Assembly (NCBI RefSeq): GCF_900109605.1
Contig: NZ_FOAM01000004.1
Span: forward strand, 186,001-250,000
Reading direction: 5' to 3'
Source: Xaviernesmea oryzae
GTDB lineage: Bacteria; Pseudomonadota; Alphaproteobacteria; Rhizobiales; Rhizobiaceae
DNA length: 64,000 nucleotides
A program made the translations under genes and the position numbers. The notes beneath the pieces are model-generated. The model ran no database searches. It had not been told where the DNA came from and was given only the letters and a program-made list of their open reading frames with translations. This document shows, piece by piece, positions 43,804 to 52,893 of this stretch. Within the stretch, counting starts at the first letter, position 1, and every line of letters begins with the position of its first letter.

Positions 43804-45810
43804 TCACTCGAACTCCAAGATCAGCTCGTCCACCGCCAGGCTTTGGCCGGCGGAGACAGCCACGCGCTTGACGACACCCTTGCGTTCGGCCTTCAGCACG
43901 TTCTCCATCTTCATGGCTTCGACGGTGGCGAGCGTCTGACCCGCTTCCACACGATCGCCAACCTTGACCGTGACACCAGTGATCACACCCGGCATGGGGC
44001 AGAGCAGCATCGTCGATGTATCCGGCGGCAGCTTGATCGGCATCAGTTTCGCCAGTTCCGCCACGCGGGGGCTGCGAACGCGAGCACGCACATCCATGCC
44101 GTTCACGCGCAGACGGATGACGAAACCCGCGAGATCGACTTTCACGCCAAGCATCTCCTCGTTCAGCAGAAAATGCGCATGGGTCTGGCCGGGATGCCAT
44201 GCACCCATCACCGTGACGCGAGCTTCACTTTCCCTGAACATGACGACCTCCGCCTGCGCGCCGCCGGACAACGTGACGGCGTGGCTGATGTCGCCAAGCT
44301 GCACCACCCAATCCTTGCCGACGACCCGCGCATGGTTGCTGATCGTGCCTGATATCTGCTTGGCGCGGCCTTGCAGCCTGGCATTGATCACGGCAGCAAT
44401 CGCGGCGAGTTTCTGCGAGGCGGCCGCATCCGGTGCCACACCGGAAAAGCCGTCGGGAAACTCTTCCGCGATGTAGGCTGTCGTCAACCTGCCTGAACGG
44501 AACCTCTCCTGCCGCATGACGGCGGAGAGGAAAGGCAGGTTGTGGCCGATGCCTTCGACTTCGAAATCATTGAGGGCGGCGACCATAGCATCGATTGCCG
44601 CTTCTCGCGTCTCGGCCCAGGTGCAGAGCTTGGCAATCATCGGATCGTAATAGATGGAGATTTCGCCCCCCTCATAGACGCCGGTATCGTTGCGCACCAC
44701 AGTGCCGCTGGCCTGTCTGCCTTCACGCGGTGGACGGTAGCGTGTGAGCCTGCCGGTGGAGGGAAGAAAATTGCGGAACGGGTCTTCCGCATAGAGGCGG
44801 CTTTCGATTGCCCAGCCATTGAGCTTTACATCCTCTTGCGAAAGCGTCAGCTTTTCACCTGATGCAACGCGGATCATCTGCTCGACAAGGTCGATGCCGG
44901 TGACAAGCTCAGTGACAGGATGCTCGACCTGCAGCCGCGTATTCATCTCCAGAAAATAAAAATTGCGCGCGCCGTCGACGATGAACTCCACCGTACCGGC
45001 CGAGAAATAGCCGACAGCCCGGGCAAGCGCCACCGCCTGTTCGCCCATGGCCCTGCGCGTCTCAGGGTCGAGGAAGGGAGAGGGCGCTTCCTCGATGACC
45101 TTCTGGTTGCGTCGCTGGATCGAGCATTCGCGCTCGCCCAGATAGACGATGTTGCCATGCTGGTCGCCGAGCACCTGGATCTCGATATGGCGGGGATCGG
45201 TGACGAATTTCTCGATGAAGATCCGCTCGTCGCCAAAGGCGGTGCGGGCCTCGGCCCGCGAAGCGCGAAAGCCATCGCGCGCCTCGCCCTCATTCCAGGC
45301 AATCCGCATGCCCTTGCCGCCGCCGCCGGCGGACGCCTTGATCATCACGGGAAAGCCGATCTCTGCGGCGATCCGCACGGCCTCCTCGGCATCCTCCACC
45401 AGACCCATATGGCCGGGCACCGTGGAAACGCCGGCCTTCGCGGCCAGCGCCTTGGAGGTGATCTTGTCTCCCATGGACGCAATCGCTGAAGCCGGCGGGC
45501 CGATGAAGGCGATGCCTTCGCGCGCCAGCGTTTCGGCAAAGGCGGCATTTTCGGACAGGAAACCGTAGCCGGGATGAACGGCATCGGCGCCCGCCTGGCG
45601 CACCGCCGCCAAGATCGCCTCCACGGACAGGTAGGAACTTGCCGCCGGAGCCGGGCCGATGGCCACCGCCTCGTCGGCAGCGCGCACATGGGCGGCGTCA
45701 CGGTCGGCATCCGAATAGACCGCCACCGTGCCGATGCCCATGGCCTTGGCCGTGCGCATGATCCGCAGGGCGATCTCGCCACGATTGGCCACGAGGATCT
45801 TGGTAAACAT
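43804..45810 (-). CDS. pccA: Propionyl-CoA carboxylase, alpha (biotin carboxylase/BCCP) subunit
   Basis: The 668-aa protein has an ATP-grasp biotin carboxylase domain (start MFTKILVANRGEIALRIMRTA, then GGGGKGMR and the metal-binding region EMNTRLQVEHPVTE), a linker region and the C-terminal biotinyl domain with AMKME (K634). With the beta subunit it makes methylmalonyl-CoA from propionyl-CoA, feeding the mutase 0.8 kb downstream. pccB is not in this window. GGAG lies about 8 nt before ATG 45810; an upstream in-frame ATG adds 12 residues of no resemblance. Confidence 0.95.
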   Translation of the reverse strand: MFTKILVANRGEIALRIMRTAKAMGIGTVAVYSDADRDAAHVRAADEAVAIGPAPAASSYLSVEAILAAVRQAGADAVHPGYGFLSENAAFAETLAREGIAFIGPPASAIASMGDKITSKALAAKAGVSTVPGHMGLVEDAEEAVRIAAEIGFPVMIKASAGGGGKGMRIAWNEGEARDGFRASRAEARTAFGDERIFIEKFVTDPRHIEIQVLGDQHGNIVYLGERECSIQRRNQKVIEEAPSPFLDPETRRAMGEQAVALARAVGYFSAGTVEFIVDGARNFYFLEMNTRLQVEHPVTELVTGIDLVEQMIRVASGEKLTLSQEDVKLNGWAIESRLYAEDPFRNFLPSTGRLTRYRPPREGRQASGTVVRNDTGVYEGGEISIYYDPMIAKLCTWAETREAAIDAMVAALNDFEVEGIGHNLPFLSAVMRQERFRSGRLTTAYIAEEFPDGFSGVAPDAAASQKLAAIAAVINARLQGRAKQISGTISNHARVVGKDWVVQLGDISHAVTLSGGAQAEVVMFRESEARVTVMGAWHPGQTHAHFLLNEEMLGVKVDLAGFVIRLRVNGMDVRARVRSPRVAELAKLMPIKLPPDTSTMLLCPMPGVITGVTVKVGDRVEAGQTLATVEAMKMENVLKAERKGVVKRVAVSAGQSLAVDELILEFE

Positions 45811-45903
45811 CAGGCGGCTCCGGCATGGAAGGGCAGAACGGGACATCCGGCAGGGGATAAGCGCCGAGGGATGGGCGGCGATATAGCGTGCAAGTTCACA
45901 GCG

Positions 45904-46917
45904 TCAGCCGGTGGACAGGGCCTTCTCGATCTCGTGAAGATCGCTGTCAGACAACCCGTTGCCCTTCAGCGCATCCAGGCTGTCGTCCAGCTGGGCAACC
46001 GTGCGCGCGCCGATCAGCGCCGAGGTGACCCGTGGGTCACGCAGCACCCATTTCAGCGCGAGATGGGCCAGAGGCAGGCCGAGACGCGCGGCGATCGGGG
46101 CAAGCGCTTTCACCTTGGCAAGCCGCGCATCACTCACCCCTTCGGCGCCCATGGACCCGCCGCGGCTGCCACGCGCGGCGCGGGACCCTTCCGGGATGCC
46201 ATCGAGATATTTGTCCGTCAGCAGGCCTTGTTGCAGCGGCGAATAAACGATCGTGCCGGCCCCGCCCTCCTCCAGAACATCCAGGAGGCCATCGGTCTCG
46301 ATCCAGCGGTCGAGCATGGAATAGTTCGGCTGGTGAATGAGGCAGGGCACGCCGAGCGCTTTCAGCGTGTCGATCGCCCGCTTCGCATCGGCCGCGCGAT
46401 AGTTGGAGATCCCGACATAAAGCGCCTTGCCCTGGTGCACGGCATCGGCCAGCGCCCCCATGCTCTCCTCGATCGGCGTCTCGGGATCCGGTCGATGATG
46501 GTAGTAAATGTCGACATAGTCGAGGCCGAGCCGCTTCAGGCTGGCATCTAGGCTGGAGAGCAGATATTTGCGCGAACCCCATTCTCCATAGGGGCCGGGC
46601 CACATCAGATAGCCGGCTTTGGATGAAACAATCATCTCGTCACGATAGGGCTTGAAGTCGCTCGCCAGAACCCGGCCGAACATCTCTTCGGCAGCACCGG
46701 GCGGTGGGCCGTAATTGTTGGCCAGGTCGAAATGGGTGACGCCGCGATCGAAAGCGCGGTGCAGGATGGCGCGACCGGTCTCATAGGAATCCAACCCGCC
46801 GAAATTCTGCCAGAGGCCGAGCGAAATGGCCGGCAGCTTCAGCCCGGAGCGGCCGCATCGGCGAAACGCCATCTCCTCATAGCGCCCGGGCGCCGCGCGG
46901 TACATCGTCTCGCTCAT
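45904..46917 (-). CDS. Aldo/keto reductase (YghZ/Gpr-like)
   Basis: The 337-aa TIM-barrel oxidoreductase has the catalytic tetrad: D64 and Y69 (FDLANNYG), K100 (SSKAGYLMWPGPYG) and H140 (YYHHRPD). The SKAGYLMWPGPYGEWGSRKYL segment is a mark of the glyceraldehyde-3-phosphate-reducing YghZ subgroup, which detoxifies methylglyoxal and similar aldehydes with NADPH. The final substrate is an inference. It stands 93 nt downstream of pccA's start on the same strand, with its own spacing, so co-regulation is uncertain. Confidence 0.93.
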   Translation of the reverse strand: MSETMYRAAPGRYEEMAFRRCGRSGLKLPAISLGLWQNFGGLDSYETGRAILHRAFDRGVTHFDLANNYGPPPGAAEEMFGRVLASDFKPYRDEMIVSSKAGYLMWPGPYGEWGSRKYLLSSLDASLKRLGLDYVDIYYHHRPDPETPIEESMGALADAVHQGKALYVGISNYRAADAKRAIDTLKALGVPCLIHQPNYSMLDRWIETDGLLDVLEEGGAGTIVYSPLQQGLLTDKYLDGIPEGSRAARGSRGGSMGAEGVSDARLAKVKALAPIAARLGLPLAHLALKWVLRDPRVTSALIGARTVAQLDDSLDALKGNGLSDSDLHEIEKALSTG

Positions 46918-47098
46918 CTCGTCTCCTCCTGCGGCAGGCTGCGCCTGCGGTCGTAGCAGCTCGTGGATCAGGCGGCCAGCATGCCCAGCGCCTCCCCCGG
47001 AGCAGCGCCATCGAGCATCAAAACATCATGAGATCAAAGCGTTAAACCTCAGACCGACCATGATTGACGCGGCTTTCCTCATCCGTCAAGCGGCAGGA

Positions 47099-49561
47099 TC
47101 AGGCCGCGCGCGGCGATGGCTTGTCGGAGGAGGTGAGCGCGGCGATGGCGCGGGCCAGATCGGCCTGGAGAAAGGGCTTGCCGAGCCTTGCCATGGCCGG
47201 CAGGGGTGTCGGCAGATCGCCATAGCCCGTGGCAAGCAGGATCGGCAGATCCGGCCGCATGGCGCGCGCGGCAACCGCGAACTCCATGCCGGTCATGCCG
47301 GGCATGGACTGATCCGTGACGACGAGCGCGATCTCGGGCGCATCGGCCAGAATTTCGAGCGCTTGACGACCACGGCTGGCGATGAGAACCCTGTGGCCGA
47401 GATCCTCCAGCATGGCCTCGGTGTTCATCAGCACCAGCGCATCGTCGTCGACAGCAAGGATGGTGAGCGCCGATCCGTTGTCTCGCGACGGTGTGGCCGT
47501 TTCCGCCGCGATCTCGGCGACTTTTGGCACTGGCTCGGACGATGACGGCGCATCCGATGTCACCAGAACCGGCGCGAAGCCCATGCCACTATGCGGCTGC
47601 TCGCGCCCGTCCGTGCTCAGAGCTGCGGGCTTTGGCTCGGATGCGGCAATCGGCAGCCAGATTTCAGCCGTCGTGCCTTCGTTCTTGCGGCTGGTGAGCC
47701 GCAATTTCCCGCCGGATTGCTCGGCAAAGCCATGGACCATCGACAGGCCAAGCCCCGTTCCCTTGCCGACCTCCTTGGTTGTGAAGAAGGGCTCGCAGAC
47801 CCGCGCCAGCGTTTCCGCATCCATGCCCTCGCCCTGATCGGTGACGCTCAGACAAACATAGGTGCCCTCCTGCAGGCCGGACGGCAGAGCGGGATCGCCC
47901 GCAGGCACGGCACGTGCAGCGAAATGGATCTCGCCCTGCGCGCCACTGGCGTCCCGCGCGTTCACCGCCAGATTGAGCAGCGCAAGTTCGAGTTGGGGCG
48001 CATCCACCTCGACGGCCGGCAAAGTCTCGGGAAATGTCTTGACGATGCGCATGCGCGCGCCGAGCGAGGTGGCGATCAGATCATCCATGCCCTCGACCAG
48101 CGCGGGAAGCGATACCGCCTCCGGCCTTAGGCTTTGGCGCCTGGCAAAGGCCAGCATGCGCTGGGTCAATGCCGCCCCGCGCCGCGCGCCGTTCATCGCA
48201 TTGTCGAGCAGGCGCAAGCTCTGCGGCTCGGTCGTCACCCGGCGCCGCAAAAGCTCGAGATTGCCGGTGACGACAGCGAGCAGATTGTTGAAATCATGGG
48301 CGATGCCGCCGGTGAGCTGGCCGATCGCCTCCATCTTCTGCGCCTGTCGCAAGGCCTCTTCCGCCCGCTTGCGGGCCGTGACGTCCATCAGGCCGCCGAC
48401 CGCCCAGAGAAAGCGTCCCGCCTCGTCGCGGTGCACGCGGGAGGTGGAGACGACATCGAGCACCCGGCCGTCGCGGCTGACGAAGCCATATTGACGATCG
48501 GCGAGCATGCCTTCCTCAATCAGCCGCGGCCAATCCTGCGAAACGCGCCGCATGGCCGATTCCTCGGTCATGAAGCGGATCAGAGGCTGGCCGATGACCG
48601 CCTCGCGCCCATAGCCGAGAAGATCGAGCCAAGCCTGGCTCACTTCCTCGATATGCCCATTCGCGTCGAGCGCATGCAGCGGCAACGGCGTTTCGCGATA
48701 GAAGAGCCGGAACTGCTCGGCGCTGGCGCGCAACGCCGCCGCCTCGCGCGCGGCCGACGCAGCCAGCCGCCGATCGAACATGGCGGCTACCATCGCGGCG
48801 AAAAGGATGAGGAAGGTGATGAGGGTGACGCCCAGCGCCAACCGGCTTTGACCGAGGCTGGAGACAATGGCAGCGGGCTCATGCGCGCGCATGGCATAAT
48901 GCGCCGCCTGCATGCCGGCGAAATGCATGCCCGAGACGGCAAGGCCGAGAATGATCCCCGCACCCAGCTTGGCGAGATCACGCTGGCGAAGCTCGGTCCG
49001 CCATGTCTCGACCTGGCTGCCAGAACCAGTCTCTCCCCGCTGTGAAAGCCGGATCGATGGGCGGCCCGTGCCGAAAGCCAGCGCCAGTGCGGCAAAGGCG
49101 GCGCCGATGGCAATCACCACCGACAGCATCACCCAGAGCGGATCGTAATGGACGTCGAGAGGCAGGCGCATGGCGGCCATGCCGGTGTAATGCATGGCGA
49201 CAATGCCGGTACCCATTGCCGTCGCACCGACGAAAAGGGACAGGCGCCCGCGCTGCGGTCGGCTCATGACGAAAAAGCCGCAGCCCGTGGCCCCAACCGC
49301 CAGAAGGAGGGAAAGCATCGTCAGCCAGGGATCATAACGCGCCTCCATGCCCGGCATGGAGAGCGCCAGCATGGCAACGAAATGCATGGCCCAGATGCCG
49401 CCGCCCATGGCAAGCGAAGCCGCCGCGAGCCAGAGCATGGCGCCAAATCGCGTGGCGGCGGCCGGTGCCCGCGCGACCAGATCCAGGGCCGTGATCGAAG
49501 CCGCGATCGCCATCAACAGCGCCAGAGCGACCAGGAGAGAATTATAGCTGCCTGTCACCAT
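47099..49561 (-). CDS. Hybrid histidine kinase with MHYT sensor domain
   Basis: The 820-aa protein has an N-terminal seven-helix MHYT domain with three repeats containing M-H pairs (WAMHFVAM at H60, VAMHYTGM at H124, SGMHFAGM at H213) that are proposed to bind copper for sensing O2, CO or NO. A PAS domain follows at about 280-397, then HisKA with phospho-acceptor H422 (GGIAHDFNNLL), an ATPase domain with GKGTGLGLSMV, and a C-terminal receiver with D750 (VTDQSMPGM). It should be an inner-membrane sensor that phosphorylates itself and its own receiver. No separate response regulator lies beside it. Confidence 0.95.
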   Translation of the reverse strand: MVTGSYNSLLVALALLMAIAASITALDLVARAPAAATRFGAMLWLAAASLAMGGGIWAMHFVAMLALSMPGMEARYDPWLTMLSLLLAVGATGCGFFVMSRPQRGRLSLFVGATAMGTGIVAMHYTGMAAMRLPLDVHYDPLWVMLSVVIAIGAAFAALALAFGTGRPSIRLSQRGETGSGSQVETWRTELRQRDLAKLGAGIILGLAVSGMHFAGMQAAHYAMRAHEPAAIVSSLGQSRLALGVTLITFLILFAAMVAAMFDRRLAASAAREAAALRASAEQFRLFYRETPLPLHALDANGHIEEVSQAWLDLLGYGREAVIGQPLIRFMTEESAMRRVSQDWPRLIEEGMLADRQYGFVSRDGRVLDVVSTSRVHRDEAGRFLWAVGGLMDVTARKRAEEALRQAQKMEAIGQLTGGIAHDFNNLLAVVTGNLELLRRRVTTEPQSLRLLDNAMNGARRGAALTQRMLAFARRQSLRPEAVSLPALVEGMDDLIATSLGARMRIVKTFPETLPAVEVDAPQLELALLNLAVNARDASGAQGEIHFAARAVPAGDPALPSGLQEGTYVCLSVTDQGEGMDAETLARVCEPFFTTKEVGKGTGLGLSMVHGFAEQSGGKLRLTSRKNEGTTAEIWLPIAASEPKPAALSTDGREQPHSGMGFAPVLVTSDAPSSSEPVPKVAEIAAETATPSRDNGSALTILAVDDDALVLMNTEAMLEDLGHRVLIASRGRQALEILADAPEIALVVTDQSMPGMTGMEFAVAARAMRPDLPILLATGYGDLPTPLPAMARLGKPFLQADLARAIAALTSSDKPSPRAA

Positions 49562-49960
49562 TCATCACATCCTCCTCGGGCCATCATGCCCTCCGGCTGT
49601 CCCGCTCTCCACCGCTGCACCTTTCGGGCAGCTACTCCCACCGGATCCGGTCAAGATGGCTCAAGAATCTGCGCAGCGCTTTGCCAAGCGCAGGGACCAT
49701 GCCTGTCGGATGCCGTCTCATGTCTTTAAAGCTGAACAGCCACGCGCCGGCGTCGGGCCGGAGCATCATGCCGAACATCGCAGCCGGCTCCAGTTTTCAG
49801 ACTTTTGTCCCTGCACCGGATTGCCCGAACTCGGCTGTCCTTTTTCAGTCCGACGTGCTCGCTGTCGCCGTGTTCGCATGCCTTCTTGCTTAGCAACATA
49901 GACCAAAAGAGCTTGCGCAGAAAGGCGGCAACGCCTGGTCGCCCACACTTATTGCAGAGC
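49562..49960. other. Intergenic region, nothing recognised
   Basis: 399 nt upstream of the MHYT kinase gene. Open frames here are short and lack ribosome binding sites. It probably holds the kinase promoter, but no clear -35/-10 pair was seen. Confidence 0.45.
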
Positions 49961-50212
49961 CTATTCGAAGCCTCGCATCCAGGGATTGTTCAGCCTACCC
50001 AGCCGCTCGGCGAGTGCGCTTGGCTTTCGACGAATGACGATTTCATAATCGCCGACCGGTAGGCCGCCGACGAGAACATCCTTGACTGTCACTGCTACAG
50101 GGGCATCGGCACCGCTGGCCAGATGCAGCCGTGCGGCTTCGTCCACCAGAAAATCGACGCAGGCGGCCACATCGTCAGGCAGCAGCCTGGGTTCATGGGG
50201 TTTGGGTGGCAT
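49961..50212 (-). CDS. Small hypothetical protein, 83 aa
   Basis: The protein begins MPPKPHEPRLLPDDVAACVDFLVDEAARL and continues VAVTVKDVLVGGLPVGDYEIVIRRKPSALAERLGRL; there is no signal peptide. The start is firm because AGGAGG lies 7 nt upstream. I do not recognise a family. It lies near the small stress-type genes further right but on its own transcript. Confidence 0.68.
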   Translation of the reverse strand: MPPKPHEPRLLPDDVAACVDFLVDEAARLHLASGADAPVAVTVKDVLVGGLPVGDYEIVIRRKPSALAERLGRLNNPWMRGFE

Positions 50213-50521
50213 GATCGACCTCCTGCGACTGCATCATTCCTTCGATCGAAGCGGATCGGAGGCGACCTACGCGCAGCCCATTCAAACTCTTTCGGCACAT
50301 CGAAGGATCTTGCACAGTGCGAAACATCCTCCTCGCGCCCGCAAACGACGTGAAGCCCCGGCCGAAGCAGCGGTTCTTCATGGCTTCAGACACATTATGC
50401 AAAATTTCCGCGCGATAGAAGAACATTCCCAGGCGGCAGCGCGGAAGCGGCTGTGACAGTAGCGAACTTTTGCGCCTGCTTTTGCGTTGTGGAGAGGTAG
50501 AACCCGCTCGTGAGGCTCCCC
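50213..50521. other. Divergent intergenic region
   Basis: 309 nt between the 83-aa gene and the Pmp3-type gene. No EcfG-type or other clear promoter was recognised here. Confidence 0.45.
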
Positions 50522-50680
50522 GTGGATATTATTCGCATCCTGTTCGCCATCATCCTGCCGCCGGTCGGCGTCTTTCTCCAGGTCGGTATCGGCCTGCAAT
50601 TCTGGCTGAACATCCTCCTGACGCTGTTCGGCTATATCCCCGGCATCATCCACGCAATCTGGGTGATCATGCGCCGATAG
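50522..50680 (+). CDS. Pmp3/YqaE-family membrane peptide
   Basis: The 52-aa protein, VDIIRILFAIILPPVGVF..., has two hydrophobic helices joined by the conserved ILPPVGVFLQ and GYIPGIIHAIWVI segments, the full signature of the Pmp3/YqaE (UPF0057) family. These small membrane proteins are linked to salt and membrane stress in bacteria, plants and yeast. GTG 50522 is chosen because the family begins MDIIRI and GAGG lies 6 nt upstream. The gene is shorter than usual ORF cut-offs and easily missed. Confidence 0.88.
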   Translation: MDIIRILFAIILPPVGVFLQVGIGLQFWLNILLTLFGYIPGIIHAIWVIMRR

Positions 50681-50726
50681 GCATAGCGCTCGGCAAAAAC
50701 CGATCCGACATTACCCGGCGGGCGCC

Positions 50727-51869
50727 TCAGGCTCCGCCGGGCATCGGCTCGTCCACCATGACCGCATCCGATTGATCCTCCAGCTGCGCGGCTTCGGTGG
50801 CGCGCAGGCCGAAGCGGCCGGCAACATCGGGCGCGTAGCGCAGCAGGTCCGGCCGCAAGCGCAGAAGCGCCAGATCCTTGGCCTTGGCTTCCAGCATCAC
50901 ATCAAAATCCAGGCCCTGCGCCGTGCGCAGGAAGGTCGCGAATTCGAAAGGGTTGATGAAGTCGGCATGGCCTGTGAAGATAGGCGCCACCGGCTTCACC
51001 GTCTTCTTGCGCGTGGCCTTGTCGATGGTCACCTTCTCGCGCAGCTCCGTGCGCGGCGACGAAAAATGGATCTTCGGCTGCTGCCCCTGCGGCCAGGTCG
51101 CGAGAATGGCCTTCAGTGTCTCGCGCAGGTCTGCCTGTTCCGGGTTGAGGCACCAGAAGTGCTGGTAGTCGAAGATCAGCCGCACGCCCGTTTCGTTGTG
51201 GATCCACAGCACGTCGGCAGCGGAAAAGCGCAGATCGTCATGTTCGAGCACAAGCCGGCGGCGCACCGGTTCCGGCAGAGTGGGAAAGACGCGTGCCCAG
51301 CGGGCCCGGCTTTCAGGGATATCGCCATAAGTGCCGCCGACATGGATGACGAGCACGGCCTCGGGGCCAAGCTCCATGAGATCGAGCATTTCGGCCTGGC
51401 TCGTCAGATCCCATGTGCTTTTGCGCACGAGCTCCGGATCTGGGCTGTTCAACACCACATATTGGGAGGGGTGAAAGGAGAGGCGAATATCGAGTGCACG
51501 TGCCTTGTCGCCCAGCGCCTTCAGCGCATCGCGGCTTTCGCGCACCATCGTGTGGAATTGCGGCATGTCGGGATGGGTGGCATAGGGCGCCAGATCCGAC
51601 GACATGCGGTACATGCGAATGTCGTGGCGCACCAGATGGTCGAGGATGGCATCGACATAGCCGAGCGACACGCCGAGGTGCGGATTGCTAGCTGCGCGGC
51701 GGCTGTCATTGCTCTTCAGATCATCGCGCGCCATCACCTTGACCGGAAAACCGAGCCTGGACAGGCGCTGGCCGCCATGCGGCAGCGCCTGCTCGCCGGG
51801 GTCAGGCGCTGCGTCGTTTGTGCCAATGCCGTTGCCTTCGCCAAAGGATGTTTCCGTTTCCGCGCGCAC
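50727..51869 (-). CDS. uvsE: UV DNA damage endonuclease UvsE
   Basis: The 380-aa TIM-barrel enzyme nicks DNA 5' to UV lesions as the first step of an alternative excision-repair route. Family marks include MYRMSSDLAPYATHPD, FHPSQYVVLNSPD, VIHVGGTYGD, LEHDDLRFSAADVL, FDYQHFWCLN and the GHADFINPFEF region, with the metal-binding His and Glu residues in place. The first 35 residues are variable. It lies next to small stress-type genes and the Ku/LigD block, suggesting a DNA-repair neighbourhood. Confidence 0.94.
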   Translation of the reverse strand: MRAETETSFGEGNGIGTNDAAPDPGEQALPHGGQRLSRLGFPVKVMARDDLKSNDSRRAASNPHLGVSLGYVDAILDHLVRHDIRMYRMSSDLAPYATHPDMPQFHTMVRESRDALKALGDKARALDIRLSFHPSQYVVLNSPDPELVRKSTWDLTSQAEMLDLMELGPEAVLVIHVGGTYGDIPESRARWARVFPTLPEPVRRRLVLEHDDLRFSAADVLWIHNETGVRLIFDYQHFWCLNPEQADLRETLKAILATWPQGQQPKIHFSSPRTELREKVTIDKATRKKTVKPVAPIFTGHADFINPFEFATFLRTAQGLDFDVMLEAKAKDLALLRLRPDLLRYAPDVAGRFGLRATEAAQLEDQSDAVMVDEPMPGGA

Positions 51870-51897
51870 CGATCACTCCTCTTTCGTACCCTGCATG

Positions 51898-51929
51898 AAA
51901 AACACCTGAAGGGGTCCTTGCCCTTCAGG
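51898..51929 (-). terminator. Intrinsic terminator of the 64-aa small gene
   Basis: A perfect 9-bp stem (51905-51913 with 51921-51929) with a 7-nt loop is followed on the minus strand by GTGTTTTT. It lies 34 nt after the small gene stop and before uvsE, so uvsE should have its own promoter. Confidence 0.75.
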
Positions 51930-51962
51930 AGTTTCTTTGCCTTGCGGCCGGCCCGTCAGGCG

Positions 51963-52157
51963 TCAATTGCCCTTGCCCTTCGGGTCATGCGTGTGGTGGC
52001 GATCCTGCTCGCCACCACCGCCGGACACGGCGCTGCGTGACCGCCGGTCGTCATCGGCAGGCGGCTTCTTGATCTCAAGAGGCGCTTTTGCATTTTCATG
52101 CGACGCGCCAGGTCCGCCCTGGCGGATGCTCGCCGGCGTCTTGGTCGAGGTGGACAT
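51963..52157 (-). CDS. Small hydrophilic protein, 64 aa
   Basis: The protein starts MSTSTKTPASIRQGGPG and is rich in Gly, Lys, Asp, His and Arg, ending GGEQDRHHTHDPKGKGN. It has almost no hydrophobic core, so it is probably disordered. AGGAG lies 6 nt before the ATG, so translation is likely. It resembles small stress-associated hydrophilic proteins in composition only; function is unknown. Confidence 0.65.
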   Translation of the reverse strand: MSTSTKTPASIRQGGPGASHENAKAPLEIKKPPADDDRRSRSAVSGGGGEQDRHHTHDPKGKGN

Positions 52158-52247
52158 GATATGCTCCTCTTCGTTTCGTCGAAACAAAACGGGCCACAGG
52201 CGAGGTCAAAGCCGCCGCACCGCGTGCTCGTTCCTGTCTCAAGAGCC

Positions 52248-52427
52248 TCAGCGATCCTGCTGATAGCCCTGATGGGTGGTATTGACCTTGCTATTGCCCT
52301 GGTGGCCAACCTTGTCGGGATTGACGGGCGCCGATGCACCAGACTCCACGTCGGCGCCATGGATCTCAAGCTTGCCGCCATGCGGGCTGCGGTTTTCCGG
52401 GGGAATTGGGGGTTGCTTCGCTGTCAT
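52248..52427 (-). CDS. Small hydrophilic protein, 59 aa
   Basis: The protein starts MTAKQPPIPPENRSPHGGKL and ends TTHQGYQQDR, with a Pro-rich beginning and His/Gly/Asn-rich remainder. AGGAGG lies upstream of the ATG. Its composition, lacking cysteine and most aromatics, points to an intrinsically disordered protein. It lies between two other small hydrophilic genes on the same strand, which suggests a shared role. Function is unknown. Confidence 0.65.
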   Translation of the reverse strand: MTAKQPPIPPENRSPHGGKLEIHGADVESGASAPVNPDKVGHQGNSKVNTTHQGYQQDR

Positions 52428-52488
52428 CTCATCCTCCTGCCGCCAATCTGGCAGCGTTCATGAGCAGGCGTTCAAAGGCTTGGACTCG

Positions 52489-52707
52489 TTAGAGGTCAGT
52501 CCGGCGGTTTCCGGCATGGTCGCGATACTGTTCGGTCTGCACATTGCGCCCGTCCAAGCCCCGCTCGCGGGAGTGCTGGGCCTTGTCGCGGTTGGACAGG
52601 ATCATATTATCCGGCAGAATACCGTCTTCCAGAACGGTCATTGCGCCCGTTCCGTCACCCTTGCCCTGGGCACCCGAACCGAAATGTTTGCGATCGGCAT
52701 TGGCCAT
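52489..52707 (-). CDS. Small hydrophilic protein, 72 aa
   Basis: The protein starts MANADRKHFGSGAQGKGDGTGAM and ends DHAGNRRTDL. AAGGAGG lies 7 nt before the ATG, a very strong site. The middle (VLEDGILPDNMILSNRDKAQHSRERGLDGR) is more ordered and may fold. The gene is probably the first of the trio of small genes that run down to 51963. An EcfG-like promoter match lies 126 nt upstream. Function is unknown. Confidence 0.7.
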   Translation of the reverse strand: MANADRKHFGSGAQGKGDGTGAMTVLEDGILPDNMILSNRDKAQHSRERGLDGRNVQTEQYRDHAGNRRTDL

Positions 52708-52832
52708 GGGAAATCCTCCTTATCGTCTTCTGGTTTGAAGCGGTGCTCGGCCACACCAGTGGCACTGCGGCTCCGCCCTTGCCTGTGGCGATGCCCTGGC
52801 ATATCGCGACATCGGGCGCCGCCTATCGAACT

Positions 52833-52857
52833 AACCCCGCGCGACACATGATGTTCC
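52833..52857 (-). promoter_or_regulatory. EcfG-like promoter match before the small-protein genes
   Basis: On the minus strand GGAAC-N16-GGTT, one mismatch from GGAAC-N16/17-CGTT. It lies about 126 nt before the 72-aa gene start, inside the gap to the short-chain dehydrogenase. Confidence 0.35.
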
Positions 52858-52893
52858 GCCGAAAATGCGGGTCAGCACGAGGCAGGATCTGGC

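Noticed and set aside
49656-49901. Overlapping open frames of 70-81 codons upstream of the MHYT kinase
   Set aside because: Several frames are open at once with no ribosome binding site or similarity, the pattern of chance frames in GC-rich noncoding DNA.
52210-52234. A further EcfG-like site before the 64-aa small gene
   Set aside because: The -35 GGAAC fits but the -10 position has two mismatches at any allowed spacing, so it was not listed as a feature.
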